Assembly: GCF_040739495.1 (NCBI RefSeq)
Contig: NZ_CP145263.1
Location: 682,001 to 746,000 of the forward strand
Origin: Staphylococcus capitis subsp. capitis
GTDB taxonomy: Bacteria; Bacillota; Bacilli; Staphylococcales; Staphylococcaceae
Reading direction: 5' to 3'
DNA length: 64,000 bases
Shown here piece after piece: positions 20,253-29,649 of the stretch. Numbering within the stretch: the first letter of the stretch is position 1; each line of letters begins with the position of its first letter. The translations under genes and the position numbers were made by a program. The notes beneath the pieces were generated by a model. That model was given only the letters and a program-made list of their open reading frames with translations, searched no databases and was not told where the DNA came from.

Positions 20253-21434
20253 ATGGCAAAATTTTTCTTTTCCAGTTCTTTTCTTCTGTTTTTGGGGAAT
20301 TGGATTGGGCAAATAGGATTAAACTGGTTTGTACTTACTACATATCATAACGCAGTTTATCTGGGATTAGTTAATTTTTGCCGACTCGTACCAATTTTAT
20401 TGCTAAGTGTATGGGCAGGCTCAATTGCTGATAAATATGATAAAGGAAATTTACTTAGAATAACGATTTCCTCTTCATTTATAGTCACTGCGGTATTATG
20501 TGTTTTGACATTTACTATTGATTCTATCCCAATCGCTGTAATACTCATTTATGCATCGTTAAGAGGTATTCTAAGTGCAGTAGAAACACCAGTAAGACAA
20601 GCGGTGTTACCTGATTTATCAGATAAAATTTCTACAACACAGGCAGTATCGTTTCATTCGTTTATCATTAACATCTGTCGTTCGATAGGTCCCGCAATCG
20701 CTGGAGTCATTCTAGCAGCTTATCATGCGCCTTCAACTTTCTTAGCACAAGCGATATGTTATTTAGTTGCTGTACTTTTTAGTCTGCCTCTTCACTTTGA
20801 AGTTGTTTCAAATCAACTCGAAAATAAAGAATTCTCATTAAAGATAGTTATGAATTATTTCAAACGTAATCTAGAGGGGAGTAAGATATTTATTACTTCT
20901 CTATTAATCATGGCTACAGGATTCTCTTATACAACAGTATTACCCGTACTTACGAATCATATTTTTCCAGGAAAATCAGAAGTATTTGGTATAGCGATGA
21001 CCTTCTGTGCTATTGGTGGTATCGTAGCAACAATTATTTTACCTACCATTTTAAATCATCTAAGCGCAGTTAAAATGTATTATTTAAGTTCTTTGCTATT
21101 TGGGTTAGCTTTACTAGGCGTCGTTATACATAATTTGGTTATTATGTTCATTTGTATCACTTTAATTGGACTATTTAGCCAATGGGCAAGAACAACGAAT
21201 AGAGTTTATTTTCAACATAGTGTTAAAGACTATGAGAGAGGGAAGGTATTAAGTATTATTATGATGGACCGTGGTATGATACCTCTCGGTAGTTTAGTTA
21301 TGAGTTTCTTTGCAGATGTATTCGGAATACTGACGACATTCATGATCATGGGTATAACTACCGTAGCCATTTCAGTAATATTTTACCTAATACAGCGTAT
21401 GACGAAGTTGGAGGAAAGTAATAATGGAGCGTAA
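20253..21434 (+). CDS. sfaA: staphyloferrin A exporter SfaA (MFS)
   Basis: This 393-residue major facilitator protein has about 12 membrane helices. It exports staphyloferrin A in S. aureus. The loop SIADKYDKGNLLR between helices 2 and 3 is a recognisable MFS motif A variant, and RGILSAVETPVRQAVLPDL is typical of the enterobactin-exporter-like subgroup. AGGTGG precedes the ATG. Its end overlaps the start of sfaB by 11 bases, so the two are cotranslated. Confidence 0.9.
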   Translation: MAKFFFSSSFLLFLGNWIGQIGLNWFVLTTYHNAVYLGLVNFCRLVPILLLSVWAGSIADKYDKGNLLRITISSSFIVTAVLCVLTFTIDSIPIAVILIYASLRGILSAVETPVRQAVLPDLSDKISTTQAVSFHSFIINICRSIGPAIAGVILAAYHAPSTFLAQAICYLVAVLFSLPLHFEVVSNQLENKEFSLKIVMNYFKRNLEGSKIFITSLLIMATGFSYTTVLPVLTNHIFPGKSEVFGIAMTFCAIGGIVATIILPTILNHLSAVKMYYLSSLLFGLALLGVVIHNLVIMFICITLIGLFSQWARTTNRVYFQHSVKDYERGKVLSIIMMDRGMIPLGSLVMSFFADVFGILTTFMIMGITTVAISVIFYLIQRMTKLEESNNGA

Positions 21435-23181
21435 TGAATGGCTGTTAGCAGATAAAAATATACAATACCGTATCATGAACGCAATAATTAAAGAACGTAT
21501 TTCACCAGAAGGCATGAAAATAACGAAAGATGATAGTGTGGTGGAAATTCAGTACCAAGGCAAAAGATTAACTGTTCAAGTAAAACGTAAAAGTGCTATG
21601 GAAAGATATGTGTTTAAAGGCGATATTATGTATGGTCGTGGTCAGAAGTCACAACCTATTGAAAACTTAGAAGATCTGCTCGAAACATTAACACAGAGTT
21701 TTAATATTGAAATTTCAGAACGATTGAATGAAGAATTGATTCATAGTAGAGACAGTTTTATTGAAACATATAAACATTTTAACAACAGACAATCACTCAT
21801 ACATCAAAGTATGAAATTTTCAAGATTGCCTGAATCATTAAACTTTATATCCTGGCTTCAACATTTACAAGATAGTGGCATTATAGATGATTTAAGTTAT
21901 TCGGAGAGTTTGATTGTTGAAGGACATCCTACCCATCCTTTAACTAAGACAAAACTTCCATTAAATAAAAACGAGTTGAAAGCGTATGCTCCAGAGTTTG
22001 AAAAGGTTATTCCTCTAAAAATTATGCTTATTGAAAAGAATCACATTGTCACTACGTCAATGGAAGACGATGAACAATATATTTTAAATCGTGTCATTCC
22101 GGAATATCGTCATCAACTCAATTCATTTTTGGAGCCTTTAAATTTAAATTTAGAGGATTATAGAGTCATGATTGTTCATCCTTGGCAATACGATCACACT
22201 ATAGGCGGAAAATTTAGTCAGTGGATTGCTAGTAAAATACTAATACCAACACCATTCACAGTAGAATCTAAAGCAACGTTATCATTTAGAACGATGGATT
22301 TAATTCATAAACCTTATCACGTTAAACTTCCTGTGAATGTTCAAGCAACTAGTGCAGTAAGAACTGTTTCTACGGTTACTACGGTAGATGGACCTAAATT
22401 AAGTTATGCATTACAAGGACTACTTGATCAATATCCAGGACTCCAAGTGGCGATGGAACCCTTTGGTGCATATGCCGACGTGGATTCTGATTTGGCAAGA
22501 CAACTTGCATGCATTATTCGTCAGAAACCAGTTATCTTTGAAAATGGCTCAACAGTGGTCACAGCAAGTTTAGTTAATCCTAATCCAATTGATCGTAAAG
22601 CGATTGTAGATAGCTATTTAGAATGGCTTGAAACTGAAATAACAATTGACCACATTAAACATTTTATTGCAACTTACACACAAACATTAGTCCAACCACT
22701 CATTGCATACATTCAAGATTATGGAATTGCATTAGAAGCACATATGCAAAATACGATTGTCAATCTAGGTCCTAACTATCAAATGAAATTCTTAGTACGT
22801 GATTTAGGTGGTTCACGTATAGATTTAGATACTTTACAACAGAAGGTAACAAATATTGAAGTAACGAATGAAAGTTTATTAGCTCAATCCATTGAGGAAG
22901 TTATTGCGAAGTTTCAACATGCTGTTGTACAAAATCAATTAGCAGAGTTGATTCATTATTTTAATCAATATGAAGATGTTAAAGAAGAAGAGTTATTTGA
23001 TATCGTTCGTGAAGAGATTGATCTAGCGATTGATGATGATAAATCCCATGCCGACATTTTGAGGAAAGTATTATTTGGTCCGACTATAACAGTTAAAGCG
23101 TTATTAAGTATGAGGATGGAAAATAAAGTTAAAAAATATTTAAACACTGAATTAGAAAATCCTATTAAAAAAGAGGTGTAG
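21424..23181 (+). CDS. sfaB: staphyloferrin A synthetase SfaB
   Basis: SfaB is the second IucA/IucC-type synthetase and adds the second citrate to the ornithine-citrate intermediate made by SfaD. The 585-residue protein has VEGHPTHPLTKTK near residue 163, IVHPWQYDHT near 249, LSFRTMD, and ALEAHMQNT with VRDLGGSRIDL in the C-terminal part. The start overlaps sfaA (GGAGG at 21410). Four bases separate it from sfaC. Confidence 0.93.
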   Translation: MERNEWLLADKNIQYRIMNAIIKERISPEGMKITKDDSVVEIQYQGKRLTVQVKRKSAMERYVFKGDIMYGRGQKSQPIENLEDLLETLTQSFNIEISERLNEELIHSRDSFIETYKHFNNRQSLIHQSMKFSRLPESLNFISWLQHLQDSGIIDDLSYSESLIVEGHPTHPLTKTKLPLNKNELKAYAPEFEKVIPLKIMLIEKNHIVTTSMEDDEQYILNRVIPEYRHQLNSFLEPLNLNLEDYRVMIVHPWQYDHTIGGKFSQWIASKILIPTPFTVESKATLSFRTMDLIHKPYHVKLPVNVQATSAVRTVSTVTTVDGPKLSYALQGLLDQYPGLQVAMEPFGAYADVDSDLARQLACIIRQKPVIFENGSTVVTASLVNPNPIDRKAIVDSYLEWLETEITIDHIKHFIATYTQTLVQPLIAYIQDYGIALEAHMQNTIVNLGPNYQMKFLVRDLGGSRIDLDTLQQKVTNIEVTNESLLAQSIEEVIAKFQHAVVQNQLAELIHYFNQYEDVKEEELFDIVREEIDLAIDDDKSHADILRKVLFGPTITVKALLSMRMENKVKKYLNTELENPIKKEV

Positions 23182-23184
23182 TAC

Positions 23185-24240
23185 ATGGCTAGAATCAAAG
23201 TTAACTTATCAAAAATACAATACAATGCCAAAGTACTTCAGACATTACTTGAACGTAGACAGATTCACTTGACCCCTGTAGTAAAATGTGTTGCCGGAGA
23301 TGAACGCATCGTTTCTACAATAAAATCTCTTGGAATTACACACTTTGCTGAATCAAGAATTGATAATATTGAAAGACTAAGAGATTTAAATATCACATTT
23401 ACACTATTACGCCCCACGACAGAATTTGAAACTATGATTTCTACTGTAAAACTGAGTATTCAAACAGAACTTGATACGATTAAACAATTGAATGTAATTG
23501 CAAAAAGAATGAATGTAAAGCATCAAATCATGTTAATGGTAGATTGGAAAGACGGCCGTGAAGGTGTCTTAACTTATGATGTATTAGATTATATTAAAGA
23601 AATTATGAGTATGAGTCATATACAACTAGTAGGATTAGCATTTAATTTTATGTGCTTTAAATCCAAAGCTCCAGAAGAAAATGATGTCTTTATGATCAAT
23701 AAGTTCATTAGTGCCGTTGAAAAGGAAATAGGTTACAAGTTTAAAATTATTTCAGGAGGTAACTCAAGTATGTTACCTCAAACAATGTACAATGATCTTG
23801 GCAAGATTAATGAATTAAGAATAGGAGAAGCACTCTTTAGAGGAATAGATACTACCACGAATGAACCTATTGCAAGTCTCTATCAAGATGCGATTGTACT
23901 TGAAGCGGAAATTATTGAAATTAAACCACGTATTAATCAAGTGACACACCAATCCTATTTACAAGCAATAGTGGATATAGGTTATTTAGATACATTTACA
24001 GATGGTATCAAGCCTATCGCCAATGATCTGAAAATGATTGGCGCCTCAAGCGATCATTTAATGATTGATTTGAATAATCAAGATCACTATCAAATTGGGG
24101 ATAGAATTCAATTTAGTTTAAATTATGAAGCTTTGTCACAGAGTATGTATATGAAAAATTTAACTAAATCATATTACGACGATTCAAAGATTCAAACTTT
24201 GATTGAAAATTTTAACACAACCATATTTGCCAATACGTAA
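23185..24240 (+). CDS. sfaC: ornithine/amino-acid racemase SfaC of the staphyloferrin A locus
   Basis: SfaC is a PLP-dependent fold-type III (alanine racemase-like) enzyme, believed to supply D-ornithine for staphyloferrin A. The 351-residue protein has the PLP lysine in TPVVKCVAGDERIV (about residue 34), MVDWKDGREG and ISGGNSSMLPQ for phosphate binding, and LRIGEALFRG. It is the last gene of sfaABC and is followed by a terminator. Confidence 0.9.
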   Translation: MARIKVNLSKIQYNAKVLQTLLERRQIHLTPVVKCVAGDERIVSTIKSLGITHFAESRIDNIERLRDLNITFTLLRPTTEFETMISTVKLSIQTELDTIKQLNVIAKRMNVKHQIMLMVDWKDGREGVLTYDVLDYIKEIMSMSHIQLVGLAFNFMCFKSKAPEENDVFMINKFISAVEKEIGYKFKIISGGNSSMLPQTMYNDLGKINELRIGEALFRGIDTTTNEPIASLYQDAIVLEAEIIEIKPRINQVTHQSYLQAIVDIGYLDTFTDGIKPIANDLKMIGASSDHLMIDLNNQDHYQIGDRIQFSLNYEALSQSMYMKNLTKSYYDDSKIQTLIENFNTTIFANT

Positions 24241-24279
24241 TGAAGACTCAATTTTATTCATTAAATTATATTTCACTTT

Positions 24280-24325
24280 AAACTGCTCTTTAATTTTCTA
24301 TTTAAAAGAGCAGTTTTATTTATTT
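24280..24325 (+). terminator. sfaABC terminator
   Basis: AAACTGCTCTT at 24280-24290 pairs with AAGAGCAGTTT at 24306-24316, with further A-T pairs inside and a T-rich tail. Confidence 0.88.
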
Positions 24326-24464
24326 TAGTTAGTTATTGTTCTGTAAATTGTATATAAGGCAAATATTAAGTGATATTCAGATTTATCTTTCATAGTAGTT
24401 AGTCTGACTTATGAATTAAATTATATTTGAGTAAAATATATTCATAAAACTATACAAAATAATA

Positions 24465-24485
24465 TTGACAATGAGAATCGTTATC
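24465..24485 (+). promoter_or_regulatory. Fur box and -35 of htsABC
   Basis: GACAATGAGAATCGTTATC at 24467-24485 matches the Fur consensus at 16 of 19 positions. A perfect -35 TTGACA at 24465-24470 overlaps it. The -10 is less clear (TAAACT at 24488-24493 with 17-base spacing). The overlap fits iron repression of the uptake genes. Confidence 0.82.
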
Positions 24486-24529
24486 AATAAACTATATATG
24501 TAAGCATATACATATTAAGGAGTGGAACA

Positions 24530-25528
24530 ATGAGAGGTCTAAAATTTTTTAGTGCTGTTGGCTTAATGCTAGTATTAGTTCTTGTTGCGGCCTGTGGTAG
24601 TAATGGTTCTAATAATTCAAGTAATAAATCTGCATCTAAAAATGGTGTAGAAATTAAACACGAAGAGGGAAAAACTAAAGTACCTAAGCACCCTAAACGT
24701 GTCGTTGTACTAGAATATTCATTCGTAGATGCATTAGCTTCACTTGATGTAAAACCTGTAGGTGTAGCAGATGATAAGAAAAAGGAACGTATCATCAAAC
24801 CATTAAGAGATAAAATTGGTAACTATACGTCTGTAGGTGCACGTAAACAACCTAACTTAGAGGAAATTAGTAAACTAAAACCAGACTTAATTATTGCAGA
24901 TAGTAATAGACATAAAGGAATTTATAAAGATTTAAGTAAAATTGCTCCAACAATTGAACTTAAGAGTTTTGATGGAAACTATAATCAAAACATTGATGCC
25001 TTCAAAACAATTTCTAAAGCATTAGGTAAAGAAGATGAAGGTAAAAAACGTCTAAAAGAACATGATGAAAAGATTGAAAAATATAAAAAAGAAATTACAA
25101 TGAATAAAGATGAGAAAGTGTTACCTGCAGTTGCATCTAAATCAGGTTTATTAGCACACCCTAGTTATTCATATGTAGGACAATTCTTAAATCAACTTGG
25201 ATTCAAAGAAGCATTAACTGATGATGTGACAAAAGGTTTAAGTAAGTATCTTAAAGGACCTTACTTACAAATGAACACTGAAACATTATCTAAAGTAAAT
25301 CCAGGCCGTATGTTCATCATGACTGATAAAGCAAGTCCTAACGAGCCTTCTCTTAAAGAATTAGAAAAAGATGCTGTATGGAAAAAATTAGACGCTGTTA
25401 AACATAATCGTGTAGATGTGTTAGATCGTGACCTATGGGCTAGATCACGTGGTTTAATTTCTTCTGAAGAGATGGCAAAAGAACTTGTAGAACTTTCAAA
25501 GAAAGATAGTAATAAAGATAATAAGTAA
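24530..25528 (+). CDS. htsA: staphyloferrin A-binding lipoprotein HtsA
   Basis: HtsA is the receptor lipoprotein of the Fe(III)-staphyloferrin A ABC importer. The 332-residue protein has a lipoprotein signal peptide ending in LVAAC (cysteine near residue 23), a polar N/S linker, and a class III periplasmic-binding fold ([39 protein letters not shown] near the end). AAGGAG precedes the ATG. It lies just downstream of the biosynthesis cluster with its own Fur-regulated promoter. Confidence 0.93.
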   Translation: MRGLKFFSAVGLMLVLVLVAACGSNGSNNSSNKSASKNGVEIKHEEGKTKVPKHPKRVVVLEYSFVDALASLDVKPVGVADDKKKERIIKPLRDKIGNYTSVGARKQPNLEEISKLKPDLIIADSNRHKGIYKDLSKIAPTIELKSFDGNYNQNIDAFKTISKALGKEDEGKKRLKEHDEKIEKYKKEITMNKDEKVLPAVASKSGLLAHPSYSYVGQFLNQLGFKEALTDDVTKGLSKYLKGPYLQMNTETLSKVNPGRMFIMTDKASPNEPSLKELEKDAVWKKLDAVKHNRVDVLDRDLWARSRGLISSEEMAKELVELSKKDSNKDNK

Positions 25529-25539
25529 GGTGGAAAATA

Positions 25540-26571
25540 ATGACTATGGGTATTAAAAATAGTCAATCCGCTATTGAACAAAAAAAGAGAAAGCGCACTA
25601 CACTCACTTATATAGTGGGTGTGTGCTTTCTTTTTATTTCAATCTATTTGAATTTAGCGATTGGTTCTTCAAAAATACAATTTCATGATATTTTAAGTTA
25701 CTTCACTGGACATATTGAATCAGAACAAACATTTTTAATTCATAACGTACGCATGCCTCGAATGCTTGCAGGGTTAGTGATAGGTGGTGCATTGGGGATA
25801 GCCGGTCTACTTATGCAAGCAATAACTAGAAATCCACTTGCTTCACCTCAAATATTTGGTGTAAATGCTGGAGCGTCCTTCGTCATTGTTTTAATTACAG
25901 TTTTAATTCCATCCCTAGGTTCTTATTCAACTATCCTAGCAATTATTGGAGCCTTTTTTGGTGGATTTACTGTTTATACGTTGTCAGTATCTACGAAATC
26001 AATTACGCCAGTGAAACTTGCTTTAGCAGGTATGGCGATACATCTATTCTTTAGTAGCATGACCCAAGGAATCATTCTTTTAAATGAGGATTCTAATGAT
26101 ACTGTCATGTTTTGGTTAGTAGGATCATTAGCTGGGATAAAATGGAATCAAATTATGATGATTTTACCTTGTATAGTCATTGCTGTCATTGTAACTGTTT
26201 TTATGGGGAGACAGCTTACAATTATGGAACTCGGAGACGACATTGCAAGAAGCCTTGGTCAACGTACTGAAATTGTAAGAATGATTATTGGAATACTAGT
26301 GATAGTATTAGCAGGGATGTCTGTTTCAATTGCAGGCCCCATCGGTTTTGTGGGCCTCATTGTTCCTCATATAGTTAAACGTTATGTAAGTAAAAATTAT
26401 CTAGTTATGCTACCTCTCACGTTTATTTTTGGTGCAGATTTATTGCTAATATCTGACGTTTTATGTCGTTTAATCACTTATCCATTTGAATCTCCAGTTG
26501 GTATAGTGACTTCATTTGTCGGCGCCTTTTACTTCTTATTCATTACTGTAAGAGGGGTGAATCGCGTATGA
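25540..26571 (+). CDS. htsB: staphyloferrin A ABC permease HtsB
   Basis: HtsB is a FecCD-family permease of 343 residues with about nine to ten membrane helices. Family motifs are RMPRMLAGLVIGGALGIAG, RNPLASPQIFGVNAGA, and GPIGFVGLIVPHIVKR. AAGGTGG lies before the ATG, 11 bases after htsA. An odd feature is a strong hairpin with a T run within codons 17-34 (see the separate entry at 25588). The four-base ATGA overlap with htsC indicates coupling. No ATPase gene is nearby; FhuC supplies it in S. aureus. Confidence 0.92.
   Translation: MTMGIKNSQSAIEQKKRKRTTLTYIVGVCFLFISIYLNLAIGSSKIQFHDILSYFTGHIESEQTFLIHNVRMPRMLAGLVIGGALGIAGLLMQAITRNPLASPQIFGVNAGASFVIVLITVLIPSLGSYSTILAIIGAFFGGFTVYTLSVSTKSITPVKLALAGMAIHLFFSSMTQGIILLNEDSNDTVMFWLVGSLAGIKWNQIMMILPCIVIAVIVTVFMGRQLTIMELGDDIARSLGQRTEIVRMIIGILVIVLAGMSVSIAGPIGFVGLIVPHIVKRYVSKNYLVMLPLTFIFGADLLLISDVLCRLITYPFESPVGIVTSFVGAFYFLFITVRGVNRV
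25588..25638 (+). promoter_or_regulatory. terminator-like hairpin inside the start of htsB
   Basis: AGAAAGCGCAC at 25588-25598 pairs with GTGTGCTTTCT at 25621-25631 (11 pairs, one G-U). ACTCAC at 25602-25607 pairs with GTGGGT at 25615-25620 (one G-U), with a three-base bulge and a seven-base loop. TTTTATTT follows at once. This is the shape of a rho-independent terminator, but it is inside codons 17-34 of htsB. It could lower htsBC transcription relative to htsA, or fold only when the region is not being translated. The pairing is seen in the sequence; the function is inferred. Confidence 0.6.
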
Positions 26572-27536
26572 TTAAGAGTAGCAATAGTATACGTTATGGA
26601 ATCGTGATTATTTTATTAGTCGTCAGTACAATATTTAGTTTATGTATAGGTTCAGTTATGATAGACCCTATACACGCTATTGTTGGTTTTTTCACACAAG
26701 ATGACTTTATTTTAAATGAATATCGTATACCTCGAACATTATTGGGATTAGTAATAGGTAGCAGTTTAGCTATATCTGGTGCTGTCATTCAAGGTGTAAT
26801 TAGAAATCCGCTTGCATCTCCGGATGTTATTGGAATTGCTAAAGGAGCAAGTCTAGCAGCGGTGATTATTATTATGATATTTCCGTCGGCACCTTTATTT
26901 GTATTACCTTTAGGATCGTTTGTTGGAGCATTGGTGATTAGTTTAATATTGTCCTTCCTTATTTCCAAATTTGATGTAAAAGGATCGAAACTTGCTCTTA
27001 TAGGTTTAGCCATAGGCGCAATTTGTACGGCTATCGTTCAGTTCTTACTTATTCGTAATCCTATGGATGCAAATAATGCATTAGTTTGGTTAACTGGTAG
27101 TTTATATGGACATAATATTTCTAACTTCTATAGTGTCTTACCTTGGTTTATTATCACTGTACCGGTAGTATTATTACTCGGTTACCAGCTAGATATCTTA
27201 AACTTGGGAGATAATGTCGCTACAGCTCTTGGTGCACGTGTCCGATTTTTAAAAATGATATTACTCATCTTGGCTGTAATGTTAGCTGGAGCTTCTATTG
27301 CAGTTGTCGGTGGTATTAGTTTCTTAGGACTTATAGCACCTCATATAGCAAGACAACTCGTCGGACACAAAAATTTACATGTCATTATCATGTCAGGTTT
27401 AATAGGCGCTATACTATTAACGCTTGGTGATGGGTTAGCTAGGGGAATTCAACCGCCACTTGATATTCCAGTAGGTGTAGTTATTGCAGTTATTGGAGCA
27501 CCATATTTCTTATTCTTACTACGTAGAATGAAATGA
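26568..27536 (+). CDS. htsC: staphyloferrin A ABC permease HtsC
   Basis: HtsC is the second FecCD-family permease of 322 residues. It has RIPRTLLGLVIGSSLAISGA, RNPLASPDVIGIAKGA, and GGISFLGLIAPHIARQLVG near residues 245-263, the cytoplasmic coupling helix region. It pairs with HtsB to form the channel. It overlaps htsB by four bases and ends the operon before a strong terminator. Confidence 0.92.
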   Translation: MIKSSNSIRYGIVIILLVVSTIFSLCIGSVMIDPIHAIVGFFTQDDFILNEYRIPRTLLGLVIGSSLAISGAVIQGVIRNPLASPDVIGIAKGASLAAVIIIMIFPSAPLFVLPLGSFVGALVISLILSFLISKFDVKGSKLALIGLAIGAICTAIVQFLLIRNPMDANNALVWLTGSLYGHNISNFYSVLPWFIITVPVVLLLGYQLDILNLGDNVATALGARVRFLKMILLILAVMLAGASIAVVGGISFLGLIAPHIARQLVGHKNLHVIIMSGLIGAILLTLGDGLARGIQPPLDIPVGVVIAVIGAPYFLFLLRRMK

Positions 27537-27579
27537 TTTATTCATTAAATATGAATATGAGCGCTCTTAGGTATGCTAT

Positions 27580-27620
27580 GGCCGATTTCAATTTATAGTT
27601 TATTGAAATCGGCCTTTTTT
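27580..27620 (+). terminator. htsABC terminator
   Basis: GGCCGATTTCAAT at 27580-27592 pairs perfectly with ATTGAAATCGGCC at 27602-27614, followed by six T. Confidence 0.93.
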
Positions 27621-27762
27621 AAATTTTTAATTGCGAAAAGTGATAGATTAGCGTATAGTATTTATACGTAATTATTCATATTTTTGTATATATAAACATT
27701 TGTGTAGATGAATCTTGATTACTTCAAGTTGATATAAATAGATAGAAACGGATTGAAAAGTA

Positions 27763-29136
27763 ATGAACGGATATACTAAAAGCGAAATTATAAAAGGTAG
27801 AATTAAATTTATAACAATGTCCATTCTAGGTATCATATTATTTTTAATTCCTATACCAGTTGTTCAAGATGGACAAAAACAAACAACATTACCTGTGGCA
27901 TTTCTTGCAAATTGTTTAAAAGATCTTTTAGGGAATATTATGCCTATATTAATTGTATTAATTATTACAATTTCAGGTGTATTAACTCTTTTGTGCTCAA
28001 CAATTTATAAACACAAGTTAAATCCACAAGGCCTAATGTATAATGCATTTAATGTCAAACTAGGTTGGCTAATATTAAGAGTATTATCAGTTGTATTTGT
28101 ATGGCTTACTTATTTGAAGGTAGGGCCTAAAATGATTTATTCAGAAGATACGGGGGGGCTGGTCTTTTATAGTCTATTACCAACTCTTGTGGCCGTATTT
28201 TTATTTGCGGCATTATTTTTACCGTTATTGATGGAATACGGACTATTAGAATTATTAGGACCTGTGTTTAGACCAGTAATGAGACCGCTATTTACTCTAC
28301 CTGGTCGATCAACTGTAGATAATCTAGCGTCATTTATTGGTGATGGAACGGTAGGCGTCTTAATTACAAGTAGACAGTATGAAGAAGGCTATTATTCTAG
28401 AAGAGAAGCAACAGTCATTTCTACTACGTTTAGTGTGGTATCTATTACTTTCGCTATAGTTATTGCTTCAACTATAAAAATGCAAGATCAATTCTTTTAT
28501 TTTTATATCACTGTAATTGTTTCTTGTTTAATTGCAGCAATGATAATGCCAAGAATTTGGCCTTTAAAAAATATTCCAGATGAATATGCTAAAGATGTTT
28601 CAGAGGATGCAAGAACGGAGCAATTACCAGAAGGAAAAACGGCATTAAGACATGGATATGACATGGCGACAGAGGTTGGTATAAAAGCTCCAGGATTCAA
28701 AAAGTTCTTTATTTCTGGATTTAAAACCGTTGTAGATATGTGGTTTGTCATTTTACCAGTAGTAATGAGTATAGGAACAATCGCAACAATTATCGCGAAT
28801 TATACACCTATTTTTGAAGTTATTGGAAAACCATTCGTTCCACTACTAGAATTATTGCAAATTCCAGAAGCTTCACACGCTTCTCAAACTATTCTCATAG
28901 GTTTTGCCGATATGTTTTTACCATCTATATTAATTGAAGGGGTCAAAAGTGACATAACACGTTTTGTTATTGGAGCATTAAGTATATCCCAATTAATATA
29001 CTTGTCAGAAGTAGGTGGTGTTATTTTAGGTTCAAAAATTCCTGTCAGCATTGGTAAACTATTTATGATTTTCTTAATACGAACTTTAATCACGCTTCCT
29101 ATTATTGCATTACTTGCGCATTTATTTATTCATTAA
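27763..29136 (+). CDS. YjiH-family nucleoside-recognition (gate) domain membrane protein
   Basis: The 457-residue membrane protein has about ten to twelve helices and two Gate (nucleoside recognition) domains. The sequence SFIGDGTVGVLITSRQYEEG in the first and IGFADMFLPSILIEGV in the second are family motifs. Such proteins are predicted transporters or gates of unknown substrate. The ribosome site is poor (only GAAAAG before the ATG). It is monocistronic and ends near a hairpin at 29140. Confidence 0.78.
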   Translation: MNGYTKSEIIKGRIKFITMSILGIILFLIPIPVVQDGQKQTTLPVAFLANCLKDLLGNIMPILIVLIITISGVLTLLCSTIYKHKLNPQGLMYNAFNVKLGWLILRVLSVVFVWLTYLKVGPKMIYSEDTGGLVFYSLLPTLVAVFLFAALFLPLLMEYGLLELLGPVFRPVMRPLFTLPGRSTVDNLASFIGDGTVGVLITSRQYEEGYYSRREATVISTTFSVVSITFAIVIASTIKMQDQFFYFYITVIVSCLIAAMIMPRIWPLKNIPDEYAKDVSEDARTEQLPEGKTALRHGYDMATEVGIKAPGFKKFFISGFKTVVDMWFVILPVVMSIGTIATIIANYTPIFEVIGKPFVPLLELLQIPEASHASQTILIGFADMFLPSILIEGVKSDITRFVIGALSISQLIYLSEVGGVILGSKIPVSIGKLFMIFLIRTLITLPIIALLAHLFIH

Positions 29137-29139
29137 AAA

Positions 29140-29180
29140 GATTGCTTATTAATAGACTTTATTTTAATAAGCAATCCTCT
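29140..29180. terminator. hairpin between convergent genes
   Basis: GATTGCTTATTAA at 29140-29152 pairs perfectly with TTAATAAGCAATC at 29164-29176. It lies between the ends of two convergent genes and could serve both. The T run is weak on the plus strand (CTCTATT), and the minus strand reads TTTTTAATG. Confidence 0.75.
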
Positions 29181-29189
29181 ATTAAAAAA

Positions 29190-29501
29190 TTATTTATCTA
29201 ATTTTGATAATACATTTGCTTTAACAATTTCACTTTTAATTAGTGGAGAGTCTTCGGATTTTCCAGTATTTTTATGAGCTTCTTTAAAAGCATCACTATT
29301 TACCCAATTTTTAAAATCTTTTTCAGTATTCCACCATGTATTTACATACATATCTTCACTATAATCATCTCTATCAATTTGCCAAACTTCAATACCATTA
29401 AAACCTTGTAAGGATTGGATTTGACCACCTTTTGTAAATCTAGGTGCCATTTTTTCTGCAAAACCTTTTTTCACGGTTATTCTATTTGTTACGACGAACA
29501 A
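29190..29501 (-). CDS. isdI: heme-degrading monooxygenase, IsdG/IsdI family
   Basis: This enzyme opens the heme ring to release iron in the cytoplasm. With a TTG start at 29501 the protein is 103 residues (MFVVTNRITVKKG), and the catalytic triad falls at asparagine 6, tryptophan 66 (NWVNSD) and histidine 76 (EAHK), exactly the spacing of S. aureus IsdI. A GGAGGTG lies six bases before this TTG. In-frame ATGs further upstream add residues that are not in the family. No isd genes are beside it. The symbol is by family; IsdG would be an equal choice. Confidence 0.88.
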   Translation of the reverse strand: MFVVTNRITVKKGFAEKMAPRFTKGGQIQSLQGFNGIEVWQIDRDDYSEDMYVNTWWNTEKDFKNWVNSDAFKEAHKNTGKSEDSPLIKSEIVKANVLSKLDK

Positions 29502-29512
29502 TAACTTCACCT

Positions 29513-29527
29513 CCATAATCATTATTG
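29513..29527. promoter_or_regulatory. possible Fur half site at isdI
   Basis: ATAATCATTAT at 29515-29525 is the perfect inner palindrome of a Fur box, but the outer bases do not match. It overlaps the ribosome binding region of the minus-strand gene. It is weak evidence alone and gains some value from the gene being a heme oxygenase. Confidence 0.35.
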
Positions 29528-29582
29528 ATTCCAATATAATAGGATTGTTTATACTTATCAATTTTCATATATCAAAAATGAG

Positions 29583-29625
29583 AGCCACCAACCGTAATAG
29601 ATACATGGTTGGTGGCTTTTGTATG
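29583..29625 (-). terminator. terminator of the SunI/YnzG-like gene
   Basis: AGCCACCAACC at 29583-29593 pairs perfectly with GGTTGGTGGCT at 29608-29618. The minus strand continues with CTCATTTTT after the stem, downstream of the gene at 29650. Confidence 0.8.
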
Positions 29626-29649
29626 GATTATTAATTATATATATTTTAA

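Noticed and set aside
29520..29561. Longer isdI start at the upstream ATGs (up to 29561)
   Set aside because: The extra residues are absent from the family, and the ribosome site fits the TTG at 29501.
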